NCBI GenBank assembly: GCA_002844335.1
Contig: CP019154.1
Span: forward strand, 434,001-498,000
DNA: 64,000 bases
Source of the DNA: Haloarcula taiwanensis
GTDB lineage: Archaea > Halobacteriota > Halobacteria > Halobacteriales > Haloarculaceae
Direction of reading: 5' to 3'
The notes under the pieces were generated by a model that worked only from the letters and a program-made list of their open reading frames with translations, was not told the DNA's origin and searched no databases. A program made the position numbers and the translations under genes. Of the stretch, positions 26,576 through 33,762 are shown piece by piece (the stretch's first letter is position 1; each line of letters opens with the position of its first letter).

Positions 26576-27589
26576 ATGGTTTCTGACGACGAAGCGAAAT
26601 CTCTCCTCCGGGAGGCACATAATTTCGTAAATGGGGACCCAGATGACCGCATTCAAGAATTCTTTGTCGCGAGAGTTGATGAAAAAGAGGTAGAGGAAGG
26701 GGATGGTACCATAACCCAAGAAACAGAATTAGACGTCGGTGAGATTCCGTTTCATGCACATATCATCACTGAGTTGCTCTCAATGTATATTGAGGAGTTG
26801 TACAAAGAAGTAGCTTCAGTAGTAAAAAAAGAGGAAAAGCCAATATCGACGTACGAGGTAGGGAATATAGAGAAAACCCCTTCTCCCCTTCAGTATATGC
26901 CCGTCGATGACCTTCCTGATTACAATATCTTCAAGCCGTTTACCAACAAAGACGGATTTAGTGAAACCGACTTCCAATCGTTTGAGTCTCCCGATTTTCA
27001 AGCTCTCAGGGTTCGTGACGGACTAAATCAAAACACCTTCGTAGCGTTTCGGAAATTTACCAGACGGCAGATTGTTGGTAGCTCTTGGAAGGTCAAACTA
27101 TTGCTGCGGGAAAATGAGTACGACCAGTTTAACGACAACCTGTATGCACTTCCTGAAAGCTTTGATGCCTTTGTTTTCAATGGCACAATGTTCGTGAAAA
27201 ATCAAGGAGCTTTTGAAGATATATTCAAGTACTTCGTTGAATACCGACAGAAGGCCAATGAAGTATTTGACGCACTGGATGACGGAGAAATTACTATCCA
27301 TAATTTGGGTGAGTTTGAAAGCGCCGTGAACGGAGATCGCAGTGCTCTACGAAAGATGGTTGAAGTGGAGCGACGTGGCCTGTATCAGGAATTAGAAAGA
27401 GATCAAGTACAGACTGTGATTGATGAATTCGATCTGGATGTTGATGTCGCAACTGTTGATGATGAGTGGGGATTAATAATGCCTTCAAAAGGTGATAAGA
27501 AAGATCTGATCAGCCTGCTTAATGATGATCACCTATATTCCCAGATTACTGAAAATCGGTATCAGGCACGCGGAAAGATCCCGCGGTAG
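26576..27589 (+). CDS. kwaB: KwaB-like (DUF4868) protein of a Kiwa defence system
   Basis: 337 aa, close to the usual KwaB length. The central and C-terminal pattern fits DUF4868: NTFVAFRKFTRRQIVGSSWK, then a strand with FDAFVFNGTMFVKNQGAFED, IFKYFVEYRQKANEVFDAL and a helical acidic end. In characterised Kiwa systems KwaB is the DNA-binding effector that acts with membrane KwaA against phage. It directly follows the four-helix membrane gene. Kiwa is described from bacteria, so an archaeal proviral copy is notable. Confidence 0.7.
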   Translation: MVSDDEAKSLLREAHNFVNGDPDDRIQEFFVARVDEKEVEEGDGTITQETELDVGEIPFHAHIITELLSMYIEELYKEVASVVKKEEKPISTYEVGNIEKTPSPLQYMPVDDLPDYNIFKPFTNKDGFSETDFQSFESPDFQALRVRDGLNQNTFVAFRKFTRRQIVGSSWKVKLLLRENEYDQFNDNLYALPESFDAFVFNGTMFVKNQGAFEDIFKYFVEYRQKANEVFDALDDGEITIHNLGEFESAVNGDRSALRKMVEVERRGLYQELERDQVQTVIDEFDLDVDVATVDDEWGLIMPSKGDKKDLISLLNDDHLYSQITENRYQARGKIPR

Positions 27590-27669
27590 CATTAGTATAT
27601 AATAAGTATGTAGCTCGGCGCGTCCGCCAGACTGATACCTTTTTGATTCCAGTTACTGACAGCTATTTT

Positions 27670-27843
27670 ATGGTGAGCAAAACGCTACACGTCACATTCA
27701 CGATGATGCCTGAAATGTTTGAGAGGCTTGAAGAATCGAAACCAGAGGATATCACGATGGACCAATATATTCGAGAAACCCTGAAAGCAGAAATCGACGA
27801 CACCGGGACTCACTGCGACACTCAAACTACAGACGAATCCTAA
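27670..27843 (+). CDS. 57-aa RHH-like protein
   Basis: The ATG at 27670 is chosen (an upstream in-frame ATG at 27643 lacks spacing for a promoter). SKTLHVTFTMMPEMFERLEE and MDQYIRETLKAEI give a strand-helix-helix pattern. It ends convergently, overlapping the 3' end of the winged-helix gene at 27827 by 17 nt. Confidence 0.6.
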   Translation: MVSKTLHVTFTMMPEMFERLEESKPEDITMDQYIRETLKAEIDDTGTHCDTQTTDES

Positions 27844-28174
27844 ACTTCACACCAGCCTCCACCCAGTCTGGCGGCGTTGCATACCGATCCTCGAAGACCT
27901 TGCTTGGCGTTGGCCGCGGGCAATGCCTCGCATCGAGCTCGCCTTTCAGATACAGAATGCCCTCACTTGTCAGATCGTACAAATCGCCACTGACGGGTGC
28001 AAGCAGCCCAGCGTACTGAAGCCACCTGCACCTGTCCCGAATATAGCCGGAAGAGACATCGAACCCACGTTCTCGTGAGAGGATACTTGGTGATGCAAAC
28101 CCATTTTCACGAACCCACTCCATGATACGCTCGTCTATCTGATTCATCCATGAAGCCGACTTTTTCCCGATCAT
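27827..28174 (-). CDS. winged-helix regulator, PhiH1-repressor type
   Basis: 115 aa. MNQIDERIMEWVRENGFASP and YIRDRCRWLQYAGLLAPVSG are the recognition regions of a winged helix, and DLYDLTSEGILYLKGELDA is the wing and the dimer segment seen in haloviral PhiH-like repressors. It follows the paralogous gene at 28178 after 3 nt on the same strand. Probably part of the lysogeny switch. Confidence 0.72.
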   Translation of the reverse strand: MIGKKSASWMNQIDERIMEWVRENGFASPSILSRERGFDVSSGYIRDRCRWLQYAGLLAPVSGDLYDLTSEGILYLKGELDARHCPRPTPSKVFEDRYATPPDWVEAGVKFRIRL

Positions 28175-28177
28175 CAG

Positions 28178-28495
28178 TTACACCTGCTCGTGGTTCTCAT
28201 CAGCGGAGGGGCCGCTGTTCCCGTGCGACTCGATTTCATCTGGCCTATCTTCAGACGTGTCTATCTCGCCGTCTAAATACCGCTCACCACGCTCGGTGAT
28301 GGTATAGACACCATTCCCCAAATCACGGAGTAAACCGTGTTCTACGAGCTTCTTACATCGCTGTGATATATACGAGCGAGTGTATCGGACATATCCACTG
28401 TCCTTCATTGCTTTTGGACGACCAGATTCATTGCTGCGGATGTATTCGAGAATCCGGTCATCAGCGAGTACCATCCAGTCGCCGGAGTATCGCAT
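28178..28495 (-). CDS. winged-helix repressor, PhiH1-repressor type
   Basis: 105 aa. ADDRILEYIRSNESGRPKAM, YISQRCKKLVEHGLLRDLGN and GVYTITERGERYLDGEID match the PhiH repressor pattern. It is divergent from the RHH gene at 28615, across 119 bp that hold a perfect 15-bp palindrome next to this start codon. Likely the master repressor of the provirus; it is paralogous to the gene downstream. Confidence 0.75.
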   Translation of the reverse strand: MRYSGDWMVLADDRILEYIRSNESGRPKAMKDSGYVRYTRSYISQRCKKLVEHGLLRDLGNGVYTITERGERYLDGEIDTSEDRPDEIESHGNSGPSADENHEQV

Positions 28496-28498
28496 CTT

Positions 28499-28513
28499 GA
28501 TTGATTATCAATC
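28499..28513. promoter_or_regulatory. 15-bp palindrome at the repressor start, probable operator
   Basis: GATTGATTATCAATC has two perfect 7-bp arms around one T and lies 3 nt upstream of the repressor ATG, so binding there would block its own transcript. A second motif, TGAGTG-N6-CACTCA (28537-28554), followed by another TGAGTG (28556-28561), lies between it and the TATA-like CTATATTTAC (28581-28590) of the divergent RHH gene. Confidence 0.6.
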
Positions 28514-28614
28514 TCATCGGGTATCATAGTGCTGACTGAGTGCTCCGACACTCAATGAGTGGTAACTAAATCAGCGTAAACTATATTTACCGAGAGGTTA
28601 TTGACAAACAATGC

Positions 28615-28821
28615 ATGCCAAGTGCATCAGTATCGGTATCCATGCCGATATGGCTATTCGAGAAAGTAGACGATGAGGCTGAAAAACACGATATTTCTCG
28701 GTCTCAGTACATCACTGAGGTTCTGCGCGACCACAACTCGACTCCTTTCGAGCCGATGACTAACGCTGTCGTGTGTTGTGACGAAAACGGCGAAAAGTCT
28801 CGAAACGAGGGGGCCGCCTGA
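28615..28821 (+). CDS. 68-aa RHH protein heading the integrase operon
   Basis: ASVSVSMPIWLFEKVDDEAE with KHDISRSQYITEVLRDH is a classic ribbon-helix-helix. A Cys pair (VVCCDE) lies in the tail. It is first in the rightward operon that ends with the integrase and diverges from the repressor, the position of an antirepressor or excision regulator. ATG at 28615, about 25 nt downstream of CTATATTTAC. Confidence 0.7.
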   Translation: MPSASVSVSMPIWLFEKVDDEAEKHDISRSQYITEVLRDHNSTPFEPMTNAVVCCDENGEKSRNEGAA

Positions 28822-28824
28822 ATC

Positions 28825-28908
28825 ATGTCCAGTGAGTCCAGCGCCCCCACGTCCGGAGACGAGTCGGACGGTCAAGAGAGTGACGACGATGAGGTGGACG
28901 GCCCATGA
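28825..28908 (+). CDS. 27-aa acidic peptide
   Basis: ATG at 28825, TGA at 28906-28908 overlapping the next ATG (ATGA at 28905). The product is almost entirely Ser, Asp, Glu and Gly. It begins 3 nt after the RHH stop. Evidence is only the tight chaining, so it could also be a coupling leader. Confidence 0.4.
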   Translation: MSSESSAPTSGDESDGQESDDDEVDGP

Positions 28909-29231
28909 ACGGCGAGAAGATTGACCCTGAGGACCTGCCACTGCATCCGGAGTACACGCCGGCGATGGTCCAGATTCAGGGCCAGGGTGTCGTCTACGTC
29001 GCGGACTACCAGACGCTCGAAAGCGGCTGGGTACGTCTCACCGAGTGGCGTGATCGCCGCGTCAAACTCCCGCCGCACAAGATCGAGGCAATTCGAGAAG
29101 TGCGGACGGAGTACTACGACGCTGGCACGGACGGCGAGTACGCGAAGGCGAAGCGCGTGGCCCACGACGAGCAGCGAGAGGAGGCCAGCGCCGACGACTC
29201 TGGCGGCAAGGTGGTGGTCGCGGGTGACTGA
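28905..29231 (+). CDS. provirus protein of unknown function, 108 aa
   Basis: A beta-rich N-terminal 55 residues (MVQIQGQGVVYVADYQTLES, WVRLTEWRDRRVKLPPHKIE) could form an SH3-like or Sm-like barrel. The C-terminal half is helical and charged. It overlaps the following gene by 8 nt. Position before the integrase suggests a recombination accessory, by analogy with the small genes accompanying SNJ2-type integrases. Confidence 0.6.
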   Translation: MNGEKIDPEDLPLHPEYTPAMVQIQGQGVVYVADYQTLESGWVRLTEWRDRRVKLPPHKIEAIREVRTEYYDAGTDGEYAKAKRVAHDEQREEASADDSGGKVVVAGD

Positions 29232-29454
29232 CGCCTATAGCCTCACAGTCGAACTCACGCGGGGCGGTGATAGCAACAACCGCGACAAGATGAAGGCGAA
29301 GGTCTCAGCTGACAGCGTCGAGGAACTGCGCGAGAAGGTCGAAGCGGTCCGCAGCGAGATGCAGGAGTGGGCCGACGACTTCCGCAACATCCAGCCGCAG
29401 GTTCGTCGTCAGCTCCCCGACGACCAGAGCGAACTGAGTGAGTTAGAGGCATGA
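29224..29454 (+). CDS. 76-aa provirus protein, integrase-operon member
   Basis: GTG at 29224 within the previous gene and TGA overlapping the integrase ATG (ATGA at 29451). AYSLTVELTRGGDSNNRDKM and SADSVEELREKVEAVRSEMQ suggest a beta hairpin then a helix. The function is unknown. Confidence 0.58.
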   Translation: MTDAYSLTVELTRGGDSNNRDKMKAKVSADSVEELREKVEAVRSEMQEWADDFRNIQPQVRRQLPDDQSELSELEA

Positions 29455-30521
29455 CTCGCAGCGGTAGACGGCGGGGCGACCCTACAGAGCTATCTCCCCG
29501 CGAGGCTTGCCAGCGCTACCTCCGACGCCGTCGGTCGGATTCTACGGAGAAGAGCGTTCACGGCTGGGAGTACCGGCTGAAGCTCTTCGTCGAGTGGTGC
29601 GACTCCGTCGGCATAGAGACGGTCGGGGAACTGCGTGGCTACGATCTCGACGAATACTATGAAATGCGGAGCGCGGAGATCGCGCCGGCCACGCTCGAAG
29701 GCGAGATGTGGACGCTGAAGATGCTCTTCGAGTTCCTCGAAGACCTCGAAGCAGTCGACCAAGGTCTATCAGAGAAAATCCGCATCCCTGACCTTGACCC
29801 AGAGGACCGGTCAAACGATACGAAACTTGCTGCCGACAAAGCAGCCGCACTGCTGTCCTATTACCGTGAGAGCGACAGAGACTACGGAACTCGGCAACAC
29901 GCGTTTCTTGAACTCGCGTGGAACACTGGCGCTCGACAGGGCGGCCTGCGGGCCCTGGACCTGCGGGACACGGAGCTGGGAAGTAGCCCCTACGTCGAGT
30001 TCCGCCACCGACCGGAAACGGACACCCCGCTGAAGAACAAGCGCCGCGGTGAGCGCCCGGTGGCGCTTCCAAGAGAGACGGCCGACACGCTGGAGGCGTA
30101 CATCAACGGCCGTCGGTACGATGTGCGGGACGAACATGGCCGTCAGCCGCTGCTGGCGAGCGCGAGTGGACGGCCGACGACCAACACCATTCGAGTGTGG
30201 AGCTACCTCGCCACGCTCCCGTGCAGCTACGGGATGTGCCCTCACGAGAAGGACATCGAGAAATGCGACTGGAACGAGTACGCCCACGCCAGCAAGTGCC
30301 CGTCAAGCCGGTCTCCGCATCAGATTCGGACGGGTTCGATTACGTGGCACCTGAACCGAGGATGGCCGCCGGAGGACGTAGCTGAGCGCGTCAATTCTTC
30401 GGTGAGTACCATCGAGGACCACTACGACAAGGCAGACCCCGAACAGCGGCGGCGACGGCTTCGCAACCGGATGGAGGACCGCCGCCGACCACTCATCAAC
30501 GAACTGGAGTTCACCCAATGA
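29451..30521 (+). CDS. int: tyrosine recombinase / integrase
   Basis: 356 aa. The N-terminal SAM-like core-binding domain spans about residues 15-110. The catalytic domain shows the first Arg in NTGARQGGLRALDL, the HxxR box in SPHQIRTGSITWHLNRG and the nucleophile Tyr in TIEDHYDKAD. An unusual Cys-rich insert (CSYGMCPHEKDIEKCDWNEY ... SKC) before the HxxR box may bind zinc, as known for haloarchaeal viral integrases of the SNJ2 type. It lies beside the right att sites and should catalyse integration at tRNA-Pro. Confidence 0.88.
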   Translation: MTRSGRRRGDPTELSPREACQRYLRRRRSDSTEKSVHGWEYRLKLFVEWCDSVGIETVGELRGYDLDEYYEMRSAEIAPATLEGEMWTLKMLFEFLEDLEAVDQGLSEKIRIPDLDPEDRSNDTKLAADKAAALLSYYRESDRDYGTRQHAFLELAWNTGARQGGLRALDLRDTELGSSPYVEFRHRPETDTPLKNKRRGERPVALPRETADTLEAYINGRRYDVRDEHGRQPLLASASGRPTTNTIRVWSYLATLPCSYGMCPHEKDIEKCDWNEYAHASKCPSSRSPHQIRTGSITWHLNRGWPPEDVAERVNSSVSTIEDHYDKADPEQRRRRLRNRMEDRRRPLINELEFTQ

Positions 30522-30749
30522 CACCAACTGACCCATCAGCGACGAATCGACAGCGAACCGAGTATGAGCATCCTACGAAATCGGTTAGTTCCGCGTCGCG
30601 CCGGCCCATTTCTATCGCAACGCAATCACGAGGAGCGACAGCGACGAGTGTCCGTTGTGAGGAAATGGCTCCGAGAATTCGAGCAGGGAAGTCGCAGCGC
30701 GAACGAAGTGAGCGACCGTCTTCCCGTGTTCGACATTCGCGCCGGCCCA
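30518..30749 (+). CDS. ORF interrupted by integration (reads through attP in the circle)
   Basis: ATG at 30518 overlaps the integrase stop (ATGA). Both tRNA-like copies (30596-30609 and 30735-30749) are met in the same codon phase, 141 bp apart. Joining either copy to attL at the matching base continues the frame through 13729-13793 to a TGA at 13794-13796, which overlaps the GTG of the zinc-finger gene (GTGA). In the integrated state the frame runs on into host DNA to 30937. The encoded peptide is Arg/Ser-rich and of low complexity, so its function may simply be coupling. Confidence 0.4.
30596..30609 (+). repeat. internal partial copy of the tRNA-Pro 3' end
   Basis: TCGCGCCGGCCCAT matches 13716-13729 exactly (14 bp) and lies 75 bp after the integrase gene. 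It is either a second attR, left by nested or tandem integration, or part of an extended attP. The outer copy at 30735 is followed by a T-run better suited to the original tRNA downstream sequence. Confidence 0.7.
30735..30749 (+). repeat. attR, 15-bp copy of the tRNA-Pro 3' end
   Basis: ATTCGCGCCGGCCCA is identical to 13714-13728. It is preceded by TTCGA, as is the tRNA T loop, but with one extra base between. ACTTTTTC follows directly, resembling the transcription end expected behind the pre-integration tRNA gene, so this is taken as the outer boundary of the element. Confidence 0.8.
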
Positions 30750-30796
30750 CTTTTTCAACTACGGTACTGAGAAGCAAAGAGGTCACCACACTCGTA

Positions 30797-32317
30797 TCAG
30801 CTGTCGACCCGGCCCCGCGTGGCCTCGTACGCCTGTCCGCGGAACTGGAACCGTCGACTGTTGGAATCGTATCCGAGAACGTCGTCCACAGCCCGCTCGT
30901 CAGTCTCGACAACGACCCGGGATACATCGTCTGTTAGGAACGGGAGTGCGTTGCGAAGCCCGCCGTCCGACGTGGCGAACCGATCGCTCGCCATCACCTG
31001 TTCGGCGAGAACCCGCTCGCCCGCGCTGTCGGTGCGAGTCAGCGAGAACGTCGCGTCGGCAGGACGCGCCCTATCGCCGTGATGGTCAGTCGTCACGGTG
31101 ACAGTGTCGCCGTCGCGCGCCGTCGACACGCTGTCGGTTGGCGTCACGGTAGCGCGGTCGCCGACCAATTCGAACAGCGCACCGCTGTTGGCAGTCGCGT
31201 GGCCGTAGCCGGCGACGACGGCGTACTCGCCGCCGCCGAGGTAAGCCTGCGTGAGGCCGTCACAGTGGCAGTCGCCGGTGCTGCATCCGACTGCCTGGCC
31301 GTTGAACGCCCGGAGTCCCCACTGTTCTTGGCGGCCCGGTGACAGGAGGCGACAGTCCGTGGTGTGGACTGTTGGTGCGATGTGGAACCATTCGGCATCG
31401 ACGAGTTTGTAGAGGTTCCAGTGGCCACATTGTAGTCGTTCGTGGCTGTTATTGACCATCTCGAAACCGACCTGTGCATCCAGTTCCGCCCGCTCAGTAC
31501 TGGGCCGAACGAAGGCCGGGGTCGTCTTATCTGCGTTGTGGAACCACTGGACACCGTCGTCGTCGGGAAACGACGGGAGCGAGCGGCCAGTGAACCGGGA
31601 CTCTGTTTCCGGGCCGGGTCTTCGCGTATCCCAGACGGAGAGCGAGAGTGGGCCGTCCCGGCCGCGGAACTCGTAGGTCCCGGTCGGCCGCTCGAACTGA
31701 CCCGGCTCGCCGACAAGGGCGTACTCCAGTTGGACCCAGTCTCCAGGGGCCAGTCGGTGGGTGTCAGGCATCCACGGCCCGACGTCGTTGACGCGCCAGT
31801 ATCCCTCGTCTGTTCGGCCGAGTGAGGGCACTTCGTCGGCGAGGTCGTTGTTATCCGTGGGCGCGAAATGGAGGCGGGCTTCGTGGCTGTAGCTGCCGGG
31901 CTGGCGGCTGAGTGTCTGTCCGACGCCCGGGATCCGCCCGATTCTGAACGTGTTCTCGAACTCGTTGCCGTTCTGGAGCCAGCCGCGAATCGTGGCCGGA
32001 TGGTCGTCGGTCGCCGTCTGGTCGAACCAGAGTCCGACTCGCGCCCCGTCGTCGGTGTGGAGTCCCGGCGAACTGAGGGCGTAGGTTCGCGGCCCGGTTT
32101 CCAGTTCGATGACAGTCGTCGGGTCGTCCGGTCGCGGCGGGTCGCCGGCGTCTGTCGGCGTCGCTGTCCCGCTGTCGTTCGCATCGGTCGCTGACTGCGT
32201 CGGGCGCGGGGCGGGCGTTACGTCACCAGTCTCGTCTGAGTCAAGAGTGCCGAACGAACAGCCGGTGAGTCCGGCCAGCGCTCCCGGGACCGACGCGAGG
32301 AGGGCACGTCTGCGCAC
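30797..32317 (-). CDS. Tat-exported lipoprotein, unknown function
   Basis: 506 aa from a GTG at 32317. RRRALLASVPGALAGLTGC combines a twin-arginine motif with a haloarchaeal lipobox (LTGC), followed by a Thr/Asp/Pro-rich linker. The mature protein is beta-rich and contains a CSTGDCHCDG metal- or disulfide-type cluster. The frame is open further upstream, but the export signal argues for the GTG. It is the first host gene right of the provirus and converges on attR. Confidence 0.68.
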   Translation of the reverse strand: MRRRALLASVPGALAGLTGCSFGTLDSDETGDVTPAPRPTQSATDANDSGTATPTDAGDPPRPDDPTTVIELETGPRTYALSSPGLHTDDGARVGLWFDQTATDDHPATIRGWLQNGNEFENTFRIGRIPGVGQTLSRQPGSYSHEARLHFAPTDNNDLADEVPSLGRTDEGYWRVNDVGPWMPDTHRLAPGDWVQLEYALVGEPGQFERPTGTYEFRGRDGPLSLSVWDTRRPGPETESRFTGRSLPSFPDDDGVQWFHNADKTTPAFVRPSTERAELDAQVGFEMVNNSHERLQCGHWNLYKLVDAEWFHIAPTVHTTDCRLLSPGRQEQWGLRAFNGQAVGCSTGDCHCDGLTQAYLGGGEYAVVAGYGHATANSGALFELVGDRATVTPTDSVSTARDGDTVTVTTDHHGDRARPADATFSLTRTDSAGERVLAEQVMASDRFATSDGGLRNALPFLTDDVSRVVVETDERAVDDVLGYDSNSRRFQFRGQAYEATRGRVDS

Positions 32318-32669
32318 AGGTAGCGATTCGCCGCTCCTGATAAACCCTTTCTGGACGCTTAGACAGCGTTTGTAGCGTTTCCGGTATCTGGATCCGTCGA
32401 TACTCGCCCGCCGCATCGATGGCGAGGACTGTGACACTTCTCACTGACGTTACCTACAGTGCCCTCTGTGTGACCGCCAGACGGTGCGGCTTCGAAACAC
32501 GTCGGACAGCGGTTGACCATGCTCGTGAGACGCTGTATCTCGCGGTACGGGTGGCAACACTGGACACAGACGTTCGCCTGCCTGTCGCCGGTCCAGCATG
32601 GGTGCCAGTCATTGCGACCGCTACGCGCTGGCTAGCTAAACGATTTCAACACCTCTCGACCTGTGACTG
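32318..32669. other. intergenic stretch without a supported gene
   Basis: About 350 bp between the lipoprotein start and the end of the CBS gene. ORFs on the plus strand here are shadows extending antisense into the CBS gene. It should contain the lipoprotein promoter; no repeat or RNA gene was seen. Confidence 0.45.
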
Positions 32670-33086
32670 TCACCCTTCGGCGAACATCTCGACGACGCGG
32701 TCCAGGTCGGGCGACAGCTCCTGCATCACGTCTGTGGTCGTGAGGATACCGACGCCGTCAGTCTGTCCGTCGATCACGAGGCGCTTGATGCTATGCTCGA
32801 CCATCGTATCGATTGCCTCCTCTAGCGGGGCACCGGCTTCGATGGTTTTCACGGGCGTTGTCATCAAGTCACCGACCGGCGTCGTATCCGGGTCGATGCC
32901 ATCGCGGAGGCCGGTAATGATGTCCGTTTTCGTGAGTATGCCCTGCCCGTATTCGGTTTCAACGACGACAGAACCGACCGCCTCCGACGCAAGGAGTTTC
33001 GAAACGTCTCGGACGGAAAGCTCGCGGTCGACGGTTTTTACTGGCTTTGTCATCACCTGCTCGACCGGTGTGTCAAGTGAATTCAT
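32670..33086 (-). CDS. CBS-domain pair protein
   Basis: 138 aa. Two CBS repeats: the first (VEQVMTKPVKTVDRELSVRD ... GILTKTDII) and the second (VGDLMTTPVKTIEAGAPLEE ... GILTTTDVM). Stand-alone CBS pairs bind adenosine nucleotides or SAM and act as energy sensors; the target is unknown. The ATG at 33086 (MNSLDTPVEQVM) is chosen over the one 33 nt upstream. Confidence 0.85.
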   Translation of the reverse strand: MNSLDTPVEQVMTKPVKTVDRELSVRDVSKLLASEAVGSVVVETEYGQGILTKTDIITGLRDGIDPDTTPVGDLMTTPVKTIEAGAPLEEAIDTMVEHSIKRLVIDGQTDGVGILTTTDVMQELSPDLDRVVEMFAEG

Positions 33087-33185
33087 ACCATTAGTTAGCA
33101 AACGCACATCATAAGTCATTTGACTCCCGAAATCGGTGCCGAACTGGCCTTACCAGTCAAAGTCCTCGTGAATTGCCAGTCCTTC

Positions 33186-33614
33186 CTATTGACATATTGG
33201 CCCCACGACCTCGGTGACGCCCGAAAGAATTTGCCCAGAGCGAACCGACACCTCGTGGCCGCTGAAACGGTTCATCTCCTCACTGCTGACGCTGTACACG
33301 ACTTTGCCGAGGCCGGCGTACCGGAGTCCGCCGGCGCACATCGGGCACGGCTCGGTGCTCGTGTACAGCACTATCTCCGCGGGCTCGTCTGAGTCACACT
33401 CGCGCATTGCTCGGTGCGCCAGTTGGAGTTCCGGATGGCGTCGCACATCCGATTCAGTGCGGACGCGGTTCGACGCCTCCATGACGATCTCGTCGTCACG
33501 AACGAGCACAGACCCGAACGGCCGGTCGCTGCGGTCGACAGCGGCCCGAGCCCGCTCGAACGCGCGTTGCATATGCGCTTCGTGGTCGAACTCGTCGAAC
33601 GCTGAAACGGGCAT
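33186..33614 (-). CDS. nucleoside deaminase (cytidine/guanine deaminase family)
   Basis: 142 aa. Zinc-site motifs HPELQLAHRA (HxE, with Pro in place of the common Ala) and TSTEPCPMCAGGLRYAGLGK (PCxxC). It resembles guanine deaminase/TadA-type CDA-fold enzymes; the substrate is not decided by the sequence. The start is the ATG at 33614; the longer open frame is antisense to trmY. Confidence 0.82.
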   Translation of the reverse strand: MPVSAFDEFDHEAHMQRAFERARAAVDRSDRPFGSVLVRDDEIVMEASNRVRTESDVRRHPELQLAHRAMRECDSDEPAEIVLYTSTEPCPMCAGGLRYAGLGKVVYSVSSEEMNRFSGHEVSVRSGQILSGVTEVVGPICQ

Positions 33615-33762
33615 AACGGCGTTTCGACCCGCAGTGGAAAATCGGCACGGCAGGGTGACCTCAACAGTGGACACACGCGGTCTCTGACCCCTCGTCGACA
33701 CGAATGGGTGCAGCCGGCTTCGCGGTCGATGCACGTAAGTCTCTGACCGGCTTCGGACCCGT

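Larger units (their letters stand above)
24000..27650. other. A/T-rich cargo block in the provirus
   Basis: Contains the DUF3800 gene, a serine recombinase and the kwaA-like/kwaB-like pair. Base composition and codon choice (frequent AAA, ATA, TTA) differ clearly from the virion genes on the left and the regulatory genes on the right, indicating separate acquisition. I found no clear flanking repeat by eye. Confidence 0.6.
13714..30749. mobile_element. tailless icosahedral provirus (Halopanivirales-like) integrated in tRNA-Pro
   Basis: About 17 kb bounded by the 15-bp tRNA-derived repeat. Hallmarks in order are a packaging ATPase (16939), two small membrane proteins, a small and a large capsid protein candidate (18128, 18593), a run of virion genes with single membrane anchors, and a tyrosine integrase (29451) next to the right end. 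The block ATPase - membrane proteins - small MCP - large MCP is that of SH1, SNJ1 and P23-77-type viruses with two vertical beta-barrel capsid proteins and an internal membrane. No tail, terminase or portal genes are present. Confidence 0.85.

Noticed and set aside
30564-30770. 68-aa ORF between the integrase and attR
   Set aside because: It overlaps both tRNA-like copies in another frame and lacks the stop/start coupling seen in the 30518 frame. I kept the 30518 frame instead, with low confidence.
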